Source: Oscillospiraceae bacterium (GTDB lineage: Bacteria > Bacillota > Clostridia > Oscillospirales > Ruminococcaceae). From it: DNA of 64,000 nucleotides. The notes beneath the pieces were generated by a model. The model made no database searches, was not told the origin of the DNA, and saw nothing but the letters and a program-made list of their open reading frames with translations. Position numbers and translations under genes: made by a program. The first letter of the stretch is position 1, and each line of letters starts with the position of its first letter. Positions 22,878 to 31,552 of this stretch are shown piece by piece. The stretch covers positions 248,001 to 312,000 of the forward strand of contig JAFTTH010000002.1 of assembly GCA_017466885.1 (NCBI GenBank). Reading direction: 5' to 3'.

Positions 22878-23312
22878 TTAATTCACCTTTTCTGAAATGC
22901 GTTTTATGAGTAATTCAAAACGCTTTTGAGTATCTTTGTTCTTACCGCAATACTTTCTATCCATTTCTTCATTTGGTTCGTAATTTACAGGTATGTTATA
23001 CAAATCAAATTGTTCTACGGTAAGGTCAATATAATGGCCGTTTATTTTATTGAAATAATGTGTTCCGCCACCACTAACTCGAATACGGTGGATAGAACCA
23101 CCAAACATATCGTATACAAGCATGGCAGTTATTGCACACTGACCATATGAAGGATCGTTAGGAAGCCATTCTGCTTGGCAAGAAGGATACGCAGATTCTT
23201 TACACCAACATTCACGCAAAATGTTATATAAATCATCAAGCGTTTCAATTTTGGAATTCCCAATTTTCTTTCGCTTTGTGTTTCCGTATTCTTCGCCATA
23301 ATATCTTCTCAC
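22878..23312 (-). CDS. YunG-like protein (cysteine-peptidase-like fold)
   Basis: 144 residues. The core SYGQCAITAMLVYDMFGGSI, GGGTHYFNKINGHYIDLTVE matches the YunG-type family, in which Cys, His and Asp line up as in papain-like enzymes (YGQCAITA Cys; THYFN His; HYIDLT Asp). Activity of YunG proteins is not established. Encoded between the two small membrane/linker genes and the PH-like gene, so it may be the processing or effector component of the cluster. Confidence 0.72.
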   Translation of the reverse strand: MRRYYGEEYGNTKRKKIGNSKIETLDDLYNILRECWCKESAYPSCQAEWLPNDPSYGQCAITAMLVYDMFGGSIHRIRVSGGGTHYFNKINGHYIDLTVEQFDLYNIPVNYEPNEEMDRKYCGKNKDTQKRFELLIKRISEKVN

Positions 23313-23318
23313 AGATCC

Positions 23319-23489
23319 TCACCTATACTTTCTCATAATTTTATCTATGCGTTTTTGGTTTTGGTCGATAACCCATTGAGTTCGTTCTTTCTCTGTCATA
23401 TTTGGGTTATATTTAGATGGTTTGTGTTTGTTGACCACTCCAACAACACCGCAAACAACGCCAATTCCAAGTAATATTAAGACAGGCAT
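23319..23489 (-). CDS. Small membrane protein (56 aa)
   Basis: 56 residues: MPVLILLGIGVVCGVVGVVN forms one transmembrane helix, followed by a basic cytoplasmic tail (KYNPNMTEKERTQWVIDQNQ, KRIDKIMRKYR). The ATG overlaps the previous stop in TAATG, showing translational coupling to the other small membrane protein. No family recognised. Confidence 0.6.
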   Translation of the reverse strand: MPVLILLGIGVVCGVVGVVNKHKPSKYNPNMTEKERTQWVIDQNQKRIDKIMRKYR

Positions 23490-23671
23490 TATTTATCACC
23501 GAACTTTCTATTTTTGAGATACTTTTGCCTTTCTTTTTGATTAGGCAAAGATGATAAATGTCTTACATGCTCATCCAAATCATCAATTGGAGGTGACGGT
23601 GGTGTCAATTTTTCTTTAATAGCAATACCAGCCCAAATAAGCAGTATTACGATTACTATAGCAAGATACAT
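23489..23671 (-). CDS. Small membrane protein (60 aa)
   Basis: 60 residues: transmembrane helix LAIVIVILLIWAGIAIKEKL then a proline-containing linker (TPPSPPIDD) and a charged tail (PNQKERQKYLKNRKFGDK). Lies 9 nt after the 560-residue protein gene and overlaps the next small gene by 1 nt. Paired single-helix proteins suggest a membrane module in the cluster. Confidence 0.65.
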   Translation of the reverse strand: MYLAIVIVILLIWAGIAIKEKLTPPSPPIDDLDEHVRHLSSLPNQKERQKYLKNRKFGDK

Positions 23672-23680
23672 TTATGCACC

Positions 23681-25363
23681 TCATTCATCGTGATATTTGC
23701 AACGCTCACATATGTCTTGTTTTTCTTCGATTTCTTCCGCAGTTATTATGCCGGGGATATCATCTATCAGCGGATCGTAAAGAATGTCGTAGCATATATC
23801 CGAGCTTATTGCTTTATCGCACATTGGACAATAAATAAATTTTTCTCCGTTCTCATTTTCTTCGGGTGGAACAAAGCGCCCGATGATCGACTTTACTTTC
23901 TCTATTGGCATTGGGAGCCTATCTTCTGAAAAGTATTCTTTTTTGGAGACACGAACAATTCGTTCTGTTCCATCAGAACCCACAGGGACTTCAATCTGAT
24001 CGCCGACTTGAATTGTATCATCATCGGTTAGGTAATAATAAGGCTTACCATAATCCCCGAACTTAACACTTAAAAAGATGTAATCATTCTTTTTTCTGTA
24101 AGTTCGTGCGTATTGTTTTTCATCAAACATTTCGCCAAAGCCATAGAACGAAATAAACCGATAAAGGTCTTCTATGAACTCCGGCCAATCTTTAGGCAGA
24201 CCTTGTTTATCATATGTGCCTGAAATTATACGAGTTTCTTGGCGGTAAAATTCCACCGTCACTTCATATACCGCCGTTCCATCGGGAGAAGGAAGCATGT
24301 CTTCTTCCGGCTCGTTAAACTCGGTGAACAGTCCTTCTATATCTAAATCATCCAAGAAGGAAGTTACACCTTCAGCAACATGATATTTGCGTGTTACATC
24401 ACATTGTTCAGCAAGTTTTAAGACATCCTCTATTGTTTCGGTTTCACGATCAATAACAAGATGGTCTGAATATTCCCAAGTAATATCCGTGCTATTGTCA
24501 GCAGGGATTATTACACTTGTGAATTTATAGTCTATGGTTATTCGTTTGATTTTTTCAAATTCGTTGCTATCGAATACAAATAGCGTTTGATCATCCAAGG
24601 TATCTCGCACAAGTTGTGACAGATTATAACCATCTACCACGATTTCTGAAATCATCGGGCCAAGAAAATAGGCTTTTTTACCTTCATCATCGTCTATCCA
24701 CATTTCAAATTGACCGACATCGGTGGCGAATTGAAGATTATATTCGTCCCTGAAATACTTGGTAAACTTACTTAATAAAAATTTTGCCTTCTCTTTATCA
24801 ATTCTAAATTGTTTTTGCTCGGTTTTTTTCAAATCCGCAAAATTCAAATCTTCCTTTACAGCGTATCTTGTCAGCCACACTCTGCCGTCTTCGGTTATAG
24901 TAAGGTGCTGTTCAATTTCAGTATCTTCTCTTGGGAGGAAACCATAAGACATTATGTTTGAGTGTATCTTTACTTTTTTAACATTGCCAAAGAAAACAAA
25001 GGGAGGCGTGTTATCTTCAGAGGTGATGGCCATTAACCGACCAAACGCAGATATAAACCACGGACGGAATTCCGCATCAAGCGGATGTGAGCAATAAGAC
25101 CAATGGGTGATATATCGCCATTGTGAAAATATCGCAGTTCCAAGGAAGTGCGCATCATCCACATCTTCAATGATCTTATCAAGTTCTTCTACATCTTTAA
25201 ATGCGTTAGGATACTTTTCAATAAAAGAATTGCCGCAATCCATTTTAAATCCGAGAGAGAAACACTTTTCCGCGAAGCCTTCTTCCACTTGAATGTTTGT
25301 AGCTTTCGAGCTTCTATAAATATTGAAATAATGTTTTGCAAAATCATATATTTCTTTATTCAT
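23681..25363 (-). CDS. Large hypothetical protein with C-terminal zinc ribbon (560 aa)
   Basis: 560 residues, first gene of the operon. The N-terminal region (IYDFAKHYFNIYRSSKATNI; SQWRYITHWSYCSHPLDAEF) is helical. The middle contains beta-rich segments (IEQHLTITEDGRVWLTRYAV; FTSVIIPADNSTDITWEYSD; TVEFYRQETRIISGTYDKQG). The C terminus has a four-cysteine zinc ribbon: CPMCDKAISSDIC ... CERCKY. GAGAGGAGG precedes the ATG. Its promoter carries the shared 16-bp element. No known family recognised; it may be the sensor or scaffold of an undescribed defence cluster. Confidence 0.7.
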   Translation of the reverse strand: MNKEIYDFAKHYFNIYRSSKATNIQVEEGFAEKCFSLGFKMDCGNSFIEKYPNAFKDVEELDKIIEDVDDAHFLGTAIFSQWRYITHWSYCSHPLDAEFRPWFISAFGRLMAITSEDNTPPFVFFGNVKKVKIHSNIMSYGFLPREDTEIEQHLTITEDGRVWLTRYAVKEDLNFADLKKTEQKQFRIDKEKAKFLLSKFTKYFRDEYNLQFATDVGQFEMWIDDDEGKKAYFLGPMISEIVVDGYNLSQLVRDTLDDQTLFVFDSNEFEKIKRITIDYKFTSVIIPADNSTDITWEYSDHLVIDRETETIEDVLKLAEQCDVTRKYHVAEGVTSFLDDLDIEGLFTEFNEPEEDMLPSPDGTAVYEVTVEFYRQETRIISGTYDKQGLPKDWPEFIEDLYRFISFYGFGEMFDEKQYARTYRKKNDYIFLSVKFGDYGKPYYYLTDDDTIQVGDQIEVPVGSDGTERIVRVSKKEYFSEDRLPMPIEKVKSIIGRFVPPEENENGEKFIYCPMCDKAISSDICYDILYDPLIDDIPGIITAEEIEEKQDICERCKYHDE

Positions 25364-25393
25364 TTTGCGTTCCTCCTCTCATATGTTTTCTTA

Positions 25394-25426
25394 ATTATAC
25401 ACCCATATATGTCCTATAAAACGGAC
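25394..25426 (-). promoter_or_regulatory. Operon promoter with shared 16-bp element (copy 1)
   Basis: On the minus strand GTCCGTTTTATAGGAC (25426 to 25411) lies exactly 11 nt upstream of TATAAT (25399 to 25394), 31 nt before the start codon of the 560-residue protein. The inverted repeat GTCC-N8-GGAC occupies the -35 position. The same arrangement occurs at 29432 and 40840. Confidence 0.75.
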
Positions 25427-25434
25427 TTTGCCTT

Positions 25435-26718
25435 CTACTGCATAGTTAATATTTCCGTTTTTAATTCATTTAGTGAATTTTTTAAATCGAATAAATCAAT
25501 AAATCTAATCTTTATTACTGTTCCATCGTTAGATGAAAACTCAATATCATTTTTGCTCACTTTGTCTGTCAATGGGTAGAGCAATGTTACACTTTCACCA
25601 CTATACTTCTTTTGGTATGCATACATCTGATACATATCAGCTTGGGATATGCCATAGTTCGTTTTACTATCAGCCAACACTTTCCACTTGGTATCCATGA
25701 CAAAAATTTCGCTTTTGCCTTTATGCCTGATGACAATATCCGGTTTCATTAAAAACTTCTTTGGTGAATCAAACAAATGATAAGTTTTATCCTGTGCAGA
25801 TAAGCTGTACCCCGAACCTGCAAGCATACGCTTTAATTGATACGCTATATAACTTTCAAATAATGTTTCCATCGGGAACAGCAATGCGAATGCAACTTCT
25901 GAACCCGCAAACGATGTAAAACTCTTTCCCATTAAAAAAACTCTACTCCACATGAGTGCGGTTTGATAATCCGTAGTCTTCCTGTCGGGTACGATCTTGT
26001 CAAAATCGGATTTATAATCTTGCGACTCGTCCACTTCACTGAATGCATTAAGAAGTGTCTTCAAATCCGATTTGTTTCTTGAAGATGTGGTGCTTTTGTA
26101 TAAATACCGCAACGTTGCTTTAAGTATCTTGTTTTCCGCACGGTTAGTATTAAATTCATCATATTCAACATAACAGCGTTCTTTGTGAGCATGATTATAC
26201 TTGATCTGACCGGCGAAAATCATTTTGCCTTTGAACACATTACCGTTTGCTTGAATTGTTTCATAATCACATTTAAGACCACGCTTGACGATATAAAACA
26301 CCTCATCAATAAACATGCGTATAAAAATCTCGAATATATTTAATTTTTCGATATTGACATTGGTGTTTTGCAAATTCTTAAACGGTGCATTCCGTAAGGT
26401 TTTAAGCATGTCAATGAGGAGTTTCTTTACCTTACCATCGGTAATTGATTCTTTCGAATATATCTTGGGCAGGATCTCTATGGATGTACCGTCATCCATT
26501 GTGATAACTCCAACATAATTTCTTGCGGTAATTATCTTACCGATGCCTTTTCTTGCCGAAAGGCTCATTATTTCCAAAGCGTCGGTTTCAGTTGTACTGT
26601 TTGATAATACAAAATTTTCTAACGCATCAAAGGTGTCTTGAGGCAAAGAAGTGTATCCATCCACTTCTTTGTCCCTTACAAATGAGCCATATTCAGTTAT
26701 TTGATATGTAGTTCTCAT
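25435..26718 (-). CDS. mcrC: McrC-like nuclease subunit of a McrBC restriction system
   Basis: 427 residues. N-terminal DUF524/McrC-type region (RTTYQITEYGSFVRDKEVDG; IITARNYVGVITMDDGTSIE; LPKIYSK), middle region FRNAPFKNLQNTNVNIEKLN, and C-terminal PD-(D/E)xK nuclease: KPDIVIRHKGKSEIFVMDTKWK, with D, D and K as expected. McrC is the endonuclease that partners McrB and cuts methylated DNA. GAGGTG precedes the ATG, and it lies 19 nt after mcrB on the same strand. Complete length for the family. The ICE copy is probably a mobile defence module. Confidence 0.9.
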   Translation of the reverse strand: MRTTYQITEYGSFVRDKEVDGYTSLPQDTFDALENFVLSNSTTETDALEIMSLSARKGIGKIITARNYVGVITMDDGTSIEILPKIYSKESITDGKVKKLLIDMLKTLRNAPFKNLQNTNVNIEKLNIFEIFIRMFIDEVFYIVKRGLKCDYETIQANGNVFKGKMIFAGQIKYNHAHKERCYVEYDEFNTNRAENKILKATLRYLYKSTTSSRNKSDLKTLLNAFSEVDESQDYKSDFDKIVPDRKTTDYQTALMWSRVFLMGKSFTSFAGSEVAFALLFPMETLFESYIAYQLKRMLAGSGYSLSAQDKTYHLFDSPKKFLMKPDIVIRHKGKSEIFVMDTKWKVLADSKTNYGISQADMYQMYAYQKKYSGESVTLLYPLTDKVSKNDIEFSSNDGTVIKIRFIDLFDLKNSLNELKTEILTMQ

Positions 26719-26737
26719 TTTAACACCTCAAAAATAA

Positions 26738-29386
26738 TCAGATCTTTCTGTATGCATCAATATTGCCAAAAGCTGCTTTGTTGATTTCATAAGTAACAGA
26801 GTCATCAAAGCCTACATCCGTGCTGCCGAACAATTCCTCATAATCAGTTTCCGTTGCAATGATAAACTGTTCATCCTTGTTTTCCTTATTGTTGTCGCCT
26901 AATACAAGACGGATTTTTTCATAATCTTCATAGAAGTATTCTTGTAGCAACGGTACAATAGCATTTTCAAATATTTCAGCCAACTGTTCAACGGTCGGAT
27001 TATCTCTAAGCGGAATAAAATATGCGTGTCCGACTGTATGCTCTCTATCGTAAAGAACAGCAATTCTCTTATTCATTCTCGAAAGCATTTCTGATATAGA
27101 TATATCTTCAACACTTATGCCCTTCAACACTTCCGAGTCCGGCATCATCTCTTTAAATCGGAAACGGCGGCGCAGAGCTGTATCGATTGTAGCAATAGAG
27201 CGATCGGCAGTATTCATTGTGCCAATAATATAAACATTATCGGGTACACCGAACAACTGCTGAGAATAAGGCAGTTTTGCCTTCATGCCTTCGGCTTGTC
27301 CTAATCTCTTGGACGGCTCTATCAAAGTAATGAGTTCGCCGAAAATTTTACTAATATTACCTCTATTAATTTCATCAATAATGAAGACATGGTTTTTCTT
27401 TTCTTCTGCTGTTTGAGGTAAGTATTTTTCAATAATTGCCATCGCATCGGAAAGAGCAATATTTTTAAGTCTGTAAACAGTAGATAAGGTCATCGTAGAA
27501 CCGCCATTAATATCAACGATATCTTCGTTGATACCCTTAACAATCCAGTTAACCTTTCTTCTACGATTTAATCCATCATCATATTGTTCGCCACACCACT
27601 CATACTCTCCGGTTACAACACCGATAGCATCAATGGTTGTGCTTGAATAGCAAGAGAATACAATATCACCGATTTTCATTCGAGAAATAAAGGCGTTAAG
27701 AACCTTTTTACCGCCCTGCTCGGAAAAGTCAGTATCTTCTGTGATCTCGGCACCGTAATCATCCCAACCAATACGGATATGTCCGTTTTCAAGGCACTCT
27801 GTTCTTGTAGGATTGTCGCCCGTAGACCATAAGGAAACTTTCCATATTGTCGGAGTTTTATTAAGTCCGAGTTCCTGATTTGCCTTCTTTGCAACAGGTA
27901 CAGACGATTTATTGCAGAAAGCCTTAAACAAACCATCTTCGATGGTGTATTTAACATCACTTTGCTCATCGGTTTCGCCATCAAGTATCGGTTTTATACC
28001 TTCGATAAATTCTTCGTAACCATACGATTGATGGAACGTGGTAAACTCAATTAAGCCGTTTGTCTTATATCCACAATATCTTTCGAAAACAGTCGAGTAT
28101 GCCTCGCTCTTAATTGACTCAACCGTCTTGTTTTCAATAATAGCCACCGCATATACAACCGTGTTATAAGTTTTACCGGTTCCGGGAGGGCCGTACAAAA
28201 TTGTATTTTTAGCTACATCTGTCACTTCGTAGTCACCTTCTTCATAATACGGATTAAAATCCGACAAATCCACTTCTTTGAGAGCTTCCATCAATTGCGG
28301 ACGAATTTTATAAATATAAGATTGTCCGTCCTCATCATCAATGGGTTTACCATAGAACATAAACGGGAAGAAGCGTTCTTGATCACCGTCCATGCACGGC
28401 GGCAAATCAAAATATTTTTTCACCCTTCGTCCCAAACTCGTTGTGCATCCCACATATACTGACGGATGACCGCCATACTTTTTTGCAAGTTGCTTACAGC
28501 TCGCCTCACCGCCAAGTTCAACAATACCTTTAAGCATTTTCATCGGCGAGGGATGATTAGGGATTTCCACTTCAAGAAGGTACTTCTTCCAATCTTCTGA
28601 TGTTAATCTCGGATCATACTCCGCGAGTGAAGGCCAAAAATCATTTTTCTCTCCATAGAAAGCATCTGCATCTTCATTCGACTTTTTCCACGCATCAAAT
28701 GACAACTGAGGAAACTCCGTATATTCCGTCATTGTTTCTTTCACCTTTTCCAAGATGAGAAGATAATTTTCTGCCGAAACCATCTTTTTCAGCAGCTTAA
28801 CCATATCAAGTTCCGGCTTGAATCTGCTCTGATTGTTTTCGAGAAGTTTTCTGTTTCGTGCATCTAAATTGATAAAGGCTAAAGGTCTGATCCAATACAG
28901 AGCCATTGTGATATTCCAACTAACACCCTTTTGTGCAACGACTTTGTCAAATGCTTCTGCGAATTCATATTTGGTGCTCTCAGTATCAGCGTAATTTATG
29001 GCTGCATGAAATAGCCACCACAAGTTGTCTATGTCATTTTTTCCGCGCTCTCCCGAAAAATAATAGAACGTGGCCGACATATTATTTAGCACCGGAATAC
29101 CATCAAAGTTATTAGGGACTTCTGCCGATATGTTAAACAGAGATTTTATTTGTTTCAGAATTGCAATTCTATTTTCATCGGTAATACCCTTATTGAAAAG
29201 GCCGAAAATCGTAAACGGATCTATATCCACGATATTATTATCCTTTTCAAGAGTAGGCAATTTCATGTTGGCCCTGATGTAGATTTCCTTGATTTTCTTT
29301 ATCAGACCTTCCCTATCCTTCACATACTGCAACAAAGTAGTAGCAAATTCAGAGTAAAATGCCATCCATTTGAACTGTTCCATCAT
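26738..29386 (-). CDS. mcrB: McrB-like AAA+ GTPase with inserted EVE-like domain
   Basis: 882 residues. N-terminal region with helical and target-binding features (about 1-390), then Walker A TILYGPPGTGKTYNTVVYAV at about 395. Walker B is VFIIDEINRGNISKIFGELI, with the McrB signature MNTADRSIATIDTALRRRFR. Between Walker A and B sits an insert of roughly 130 residues, TPTIWKVSLWSTGDNPTR then GHIRIGWDDYG and GDIVFSCYSSTTIDAIGVVT, which resembles an EVE/PUA-like modified-base-binding domain. McrB recognises modified DNA and drives translocation with McrC. The EVE-like domain placed inside the AAA module is atypical. Promoter copy 2 of the shared element lies upstream. Confidence 0.88.
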   Translation of the reverse strand: MMEQFKWMAFYSEFATTLLQYVKDREGLIKKIKEIYIRANMKLPTLEKDNNIVDIDPFTIFGLFNKGITDENRIAILKQIKSLFNISAEVPNNFDGIPVLNNMSATFYYFSGERGKNDIDNLWWLFHAAINYADTESTKYEFAEAFDKVVAQKGVSWNITMALYWIRPLAFINLDARNRKLLENNQSRFKPELDMVKLLKKMVSAENYLLILEKVKETMTEYTEFPQLSFDAWKKSNEDADAFYGEKNDFWPSLAEYDPRLTSEDWKKYLLEVEIPNHPSPMKMLKGIVELGGEASCKQLAKKYGGHPSVYVGCTTSLGRRVKKYFDLPPCMDGDQERFFPFMFYGKPIDDEDGQSYIYKIRPQLMEALKEVDLSDFNPYYEEGDYEVTDVAKNTILYGPPGTGKTYNTVVYAVAIIENKTVESIKSEAYSTVFERYCGYKTNGLIEFTTFHQSYGYEEFIEGIKPILDGETDEQSDVKYTIEDGLFKAFCNKSSVPVAKKANQELGLNKTPTIWKVSLWSTGDNPTRTECLENGHIRIGWDDYGAEITEDTDFSEQGGKKVLNAFISRMKIGDIVFSCYSSTTIDAIGVVTGEYEWCGEQYDDGLNRRRKVNWIVKGINEDIVDINGGSTMTLSTVYRLKNIALSDAMAIIEKYLPQTAEEKKNHVFIIDEINRGNISKIFGELITLIEPSKRLGQAEGMKAKLPYSQQLFGVPDNVYIIGTMNTADRSIATIDTALRRRFRFKEMMPDSEVLKGISVEDISISEMLSRMNKRIAVLYDREHTVGHAYFIPLRDNPTVEQLAEIFENAIVPLLQEYFYEDYEKIRLVLGDNNKENKDEQFIIATETDYEELFGSTDVGFDDSVTYEINKAAFGNIDAYRKI

Positions 29387-29431
29387 ATATCCCCCAACTT
29401 ATTAATTCTAAAAATTCGGATTCTGACACCA

Positions 29432-29464
29432 ATAATATCATAGGCACTGTACTATAAAACGGAC
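29432..29464 (-). promoter_or_regulatory. mcrBC promoter with shared 16-bp element (copy 2)
   Basis: On the minus strand GTCCGTTTTATAGTAC (29464 to 29449; one mismatch in the right arm) lies exactly 11 nt upstream of TATTAT (29437 to 29432), which is 46 nt before the mcrB start. Confidence 0.7.
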
Positions 29465-29568
29465 TTTTTCAAATTTATGCCAATGAATTTTTATTAATTA
29501 TTATAACATAGTATGTCGTTTTTTGCAATTATACTGCAAAGTTTATCCAATTTCCTCATTGGCATAGT

Positions 29569-30939
29569 TTGCATTATGAGAAGTTTGCCGATGGAACAGT
29601 TAAATGCATTGAGGATGAAATACCTTTTGAACTGCCGCAAGGTTGGGCGTGGTGCCGTATTTCTAACATTGCACAAGTTTTGAATGGAGATAGAGGAAAG
29701 AATTACCCTGCCAAAAACAAACTTCAAAAAGATGGCATTCCGTTCATTAGTGCGTTGAATATTGAACACGGAACAATATCGAAGGAAAAATTGCTTTGCC
29801 TAACCGAAGAACAGTATAACTTATTAGGTGCAGGAAAATTGATGTACAATGACATTGTATATTGCATTCGCGGTTCTTTGGGAAAATGCGGAATATATCC
29901 CTACAATATAGGTGCGATAGCTTCATCATTAGTTATAGTACGTTCTATTCTTCAAGAAGACACGATAATAAAATACATTTATCACTATTTGTGCACAGAA
30001 TTATCGAAGGATGAAATAGGAAAATATGATAGTGGAAGTGCTCAGCCTAATCTTGCCGCAAAGGACTTTTTAAAATTTTTTATTCCATTACCTCCATTAA
30101 GCGAGATGGGAGAAATTCTTAATAGAATCGATGATACACTCAATTTGATTGATAGTATAGAGAAGAACAAAGATGAAGCTAAGGAACTCATTTCAGTTCT
30201 TAAAACAAAAATCCTTGATCTTGCAATTCGTGGTAAGCTCGTTCCTCAGAATCCCGATGACGAACCTGCCTCGGTGCTGTTAGAGCGTATCCGAGCAGAA
30301 AAAGAGGAACTCATAAAGCAAGGCAAAATCAAGCGTGATAAAAAGGAATCTATCATCTTCAAGGGTGATGATAACTCTTATTATGAGAACTTGCCAGAGA
30401 ATTGGTGTGTTTCGTGCCTTGCTGAGATAACTCATTCCTCACTTTTAAATGATGGAGATTGGATACTTTCCGAGAATATGGATTCAAATGGCACAGTAAA
30501 ACTAATACAACTTGGCTCTATCGGTTATATGAACTATATAAACAAAGGGTTTAAGTTCATTACAGATGATACATTTGCCGATCTATCTTGTACGCAGATT
30601 TATCCATCCTATTTGCTTATAAATAGAATTATTAACGACCGCATGTGCCTGTGTATTCTCCCCAACATAGATGGGAAACTTATAACTACGGTTGATACGT
30701 GTTGGATAGCACCGAATTCTAATTATGACATCAAATATCTTATGTATGTAATGGCTTCACCCCAATTCCAAACACTTGTGATTCAATACTCAACTGGTGT
30801 AACACGAAAACGCATCAGCAAAAACAATCTTATAAAATTACCCTTTCCTTTACCACCTTTAACCGAGCAAAAAAGAATTGTTGAACAAGTGGACACTTTA
30901 CTTAAAATAATCAACGCCATAGAAAAGAGCCTCAATTGA
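29569..30939 (+). CDS. hsdS: Silent hsdS donor with two target-recognition domains
   Basis: 456 residues resembling HsdS but beginning at the first TRD (HYEKFADGTVKCIEDEIPFE) and lacking the roughly 70-residue N-terminal conserved region found in the active gene. It contains TRD, central conserved region (LDLAIRGKLVPQNPDDEPAS) and second TRD (NLPENWCVSCLAEITHSSLL), ending in the shared IEKSLN. The opening codon is a TTG with no ribosome site or promoter. It lies in opposite orientation to active hsdS (33038-34600), facing it across the shufflon. Most likely a storage copy that donates TRDs through site-specific inversion. Confidence 0.82.
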   Translation: MHYEKFADGTVKCIEDEIPFELPQGWAWCRISNIAQVLNGDRGKNYPAKNKLQKDGIPFISALNIEHGTISKEKLLCLTEEQYNLLGAGKLMYNDIVYCIRGSLGKCGIYPYNIGAIASSLVIVRSILQEDTIIKYIYHYLCTELSKDEIGKYDSGSAQPNLAAKDFLKFFIPLPPLSEMGEILNRIDDTLNLIDSIEKNKDEAKELISVLKTKILDLAIRGKLVPQNPDDEPASVLLERIRAEKEELIKQGKIKRDKKESIIFKGDDNSYYENLPENWCVSCLAEITHSSLLNDGDWILSENMDSNGTVKLIQLGSIGYMNYINKGFKFITDDTFADLSCTQIYPSYLLINRIINDRMCLCILPNIDGKLITTVDTCWIAPNSNYDIKYLMYVMASPQFQTLVIQYSTGVTRKRISKNNLIKLPFPLPPLTEQKRIVEQVDTLLKIINAIEKSLN

Positions 30940-30952
30940 GGCTCTTTTCTAT
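30919..30952. terminator. Perfect 34-bp palindrome at convergent hsdS ends
   Basis: ATAGAAAAGAGCCTCAA then TTGAGGCTCTTTTCTAT is a perfect palindrome covering the stop codons of the plus-strand donor and minus-strand fragment. It forms a strong hairpin with T-runs on both strands and so can terminate both. A near-identical palindrome (33025-33056) ends the other convergent hsdS pair. Confidence 0.75.
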
Positions 30953-31499
30953 TAGATCTACCATAAAGAAAACTTTGTTGATTGTTTTAAGGATTTCTTC
31001 TTGTTCTTCAAGTGGAGGTAAAGGTATTAGTATACTTTTAACAATATCGGCTGTAATGGCAACAAATGTCGAACCAGTTGCTTTCATGTTTAGGTAGCCT
31101 TTATATGTTTGTAGCCAATAGAAAAGCCACTCCACATCGATATAATGGTACGGATGAATTGAGGCTAATCCTCTGCCGATACAAATCAAACGATCGGTAA
31201 TATTGAGTTCTCCAACAGGCGCTCTAACACACAGTAAAACGGAATCTTTAGGCGCTGTTTTTGATGGTTGTGTAGTTGATTTGTCGCTTGGATTAAGCAG
31301 CTTATTAGTGAAAAAGATTTTACCTTGATGAAACTCAATGCCTTTGTTAGAGGTGTTTATTGTTGTGCCATCGGGAGACGAACCCATTACTATTTCGGCT
31401 ATCTCTGGCAAAACACACCATGACCATCCATCCGGTAAAGTGAACGGTAGTTTGTGGTCAATGCAAGTAACAGAATCCTCAAACTTCTCATAATAAGAG
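30932..31499 (-). pseudogene. hsdS: Silent hsdS fragment with one target-recognition domain
   Basis: About 190 codons read without a proper start: SYYEKFEDSVTCIDHKLPFT then VLPEIAEIVMGSSPDGTTIN, VTADIVKSILIPLPPLEEQE and IEKSLN. It is a half hsdS gene starting at the repeat TTATTATGAGAAGTTTG and ending at the palindrome. It matches a TRD2-type half of the active gene in layout. It lies between the donor hsdS and the tyrosine recombinase gene and has no promoter. Interpreted as a donor TRD cassette, not decay. Confidence 0.78.
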
Positions 31500-31508
31500 A
31501 TAGCATCA

Positions 31509-31550
31509 TAAAAAATCCACTCTCTAAAATAAAAAAGAGAGTGGATTTTT
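31509..31550 (-). terminator. Terminator of the tyrosine recombinase gene
   Basis: AAATCCACTCTC (31513-31524) pairs with GAGAGTGGATTT (31537-31548), followed on the minus strand by TTTTTTATG. It lies immediately after the recombinase stop. Confidence 0.85.
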
Positions 31551-31552
31551 GC

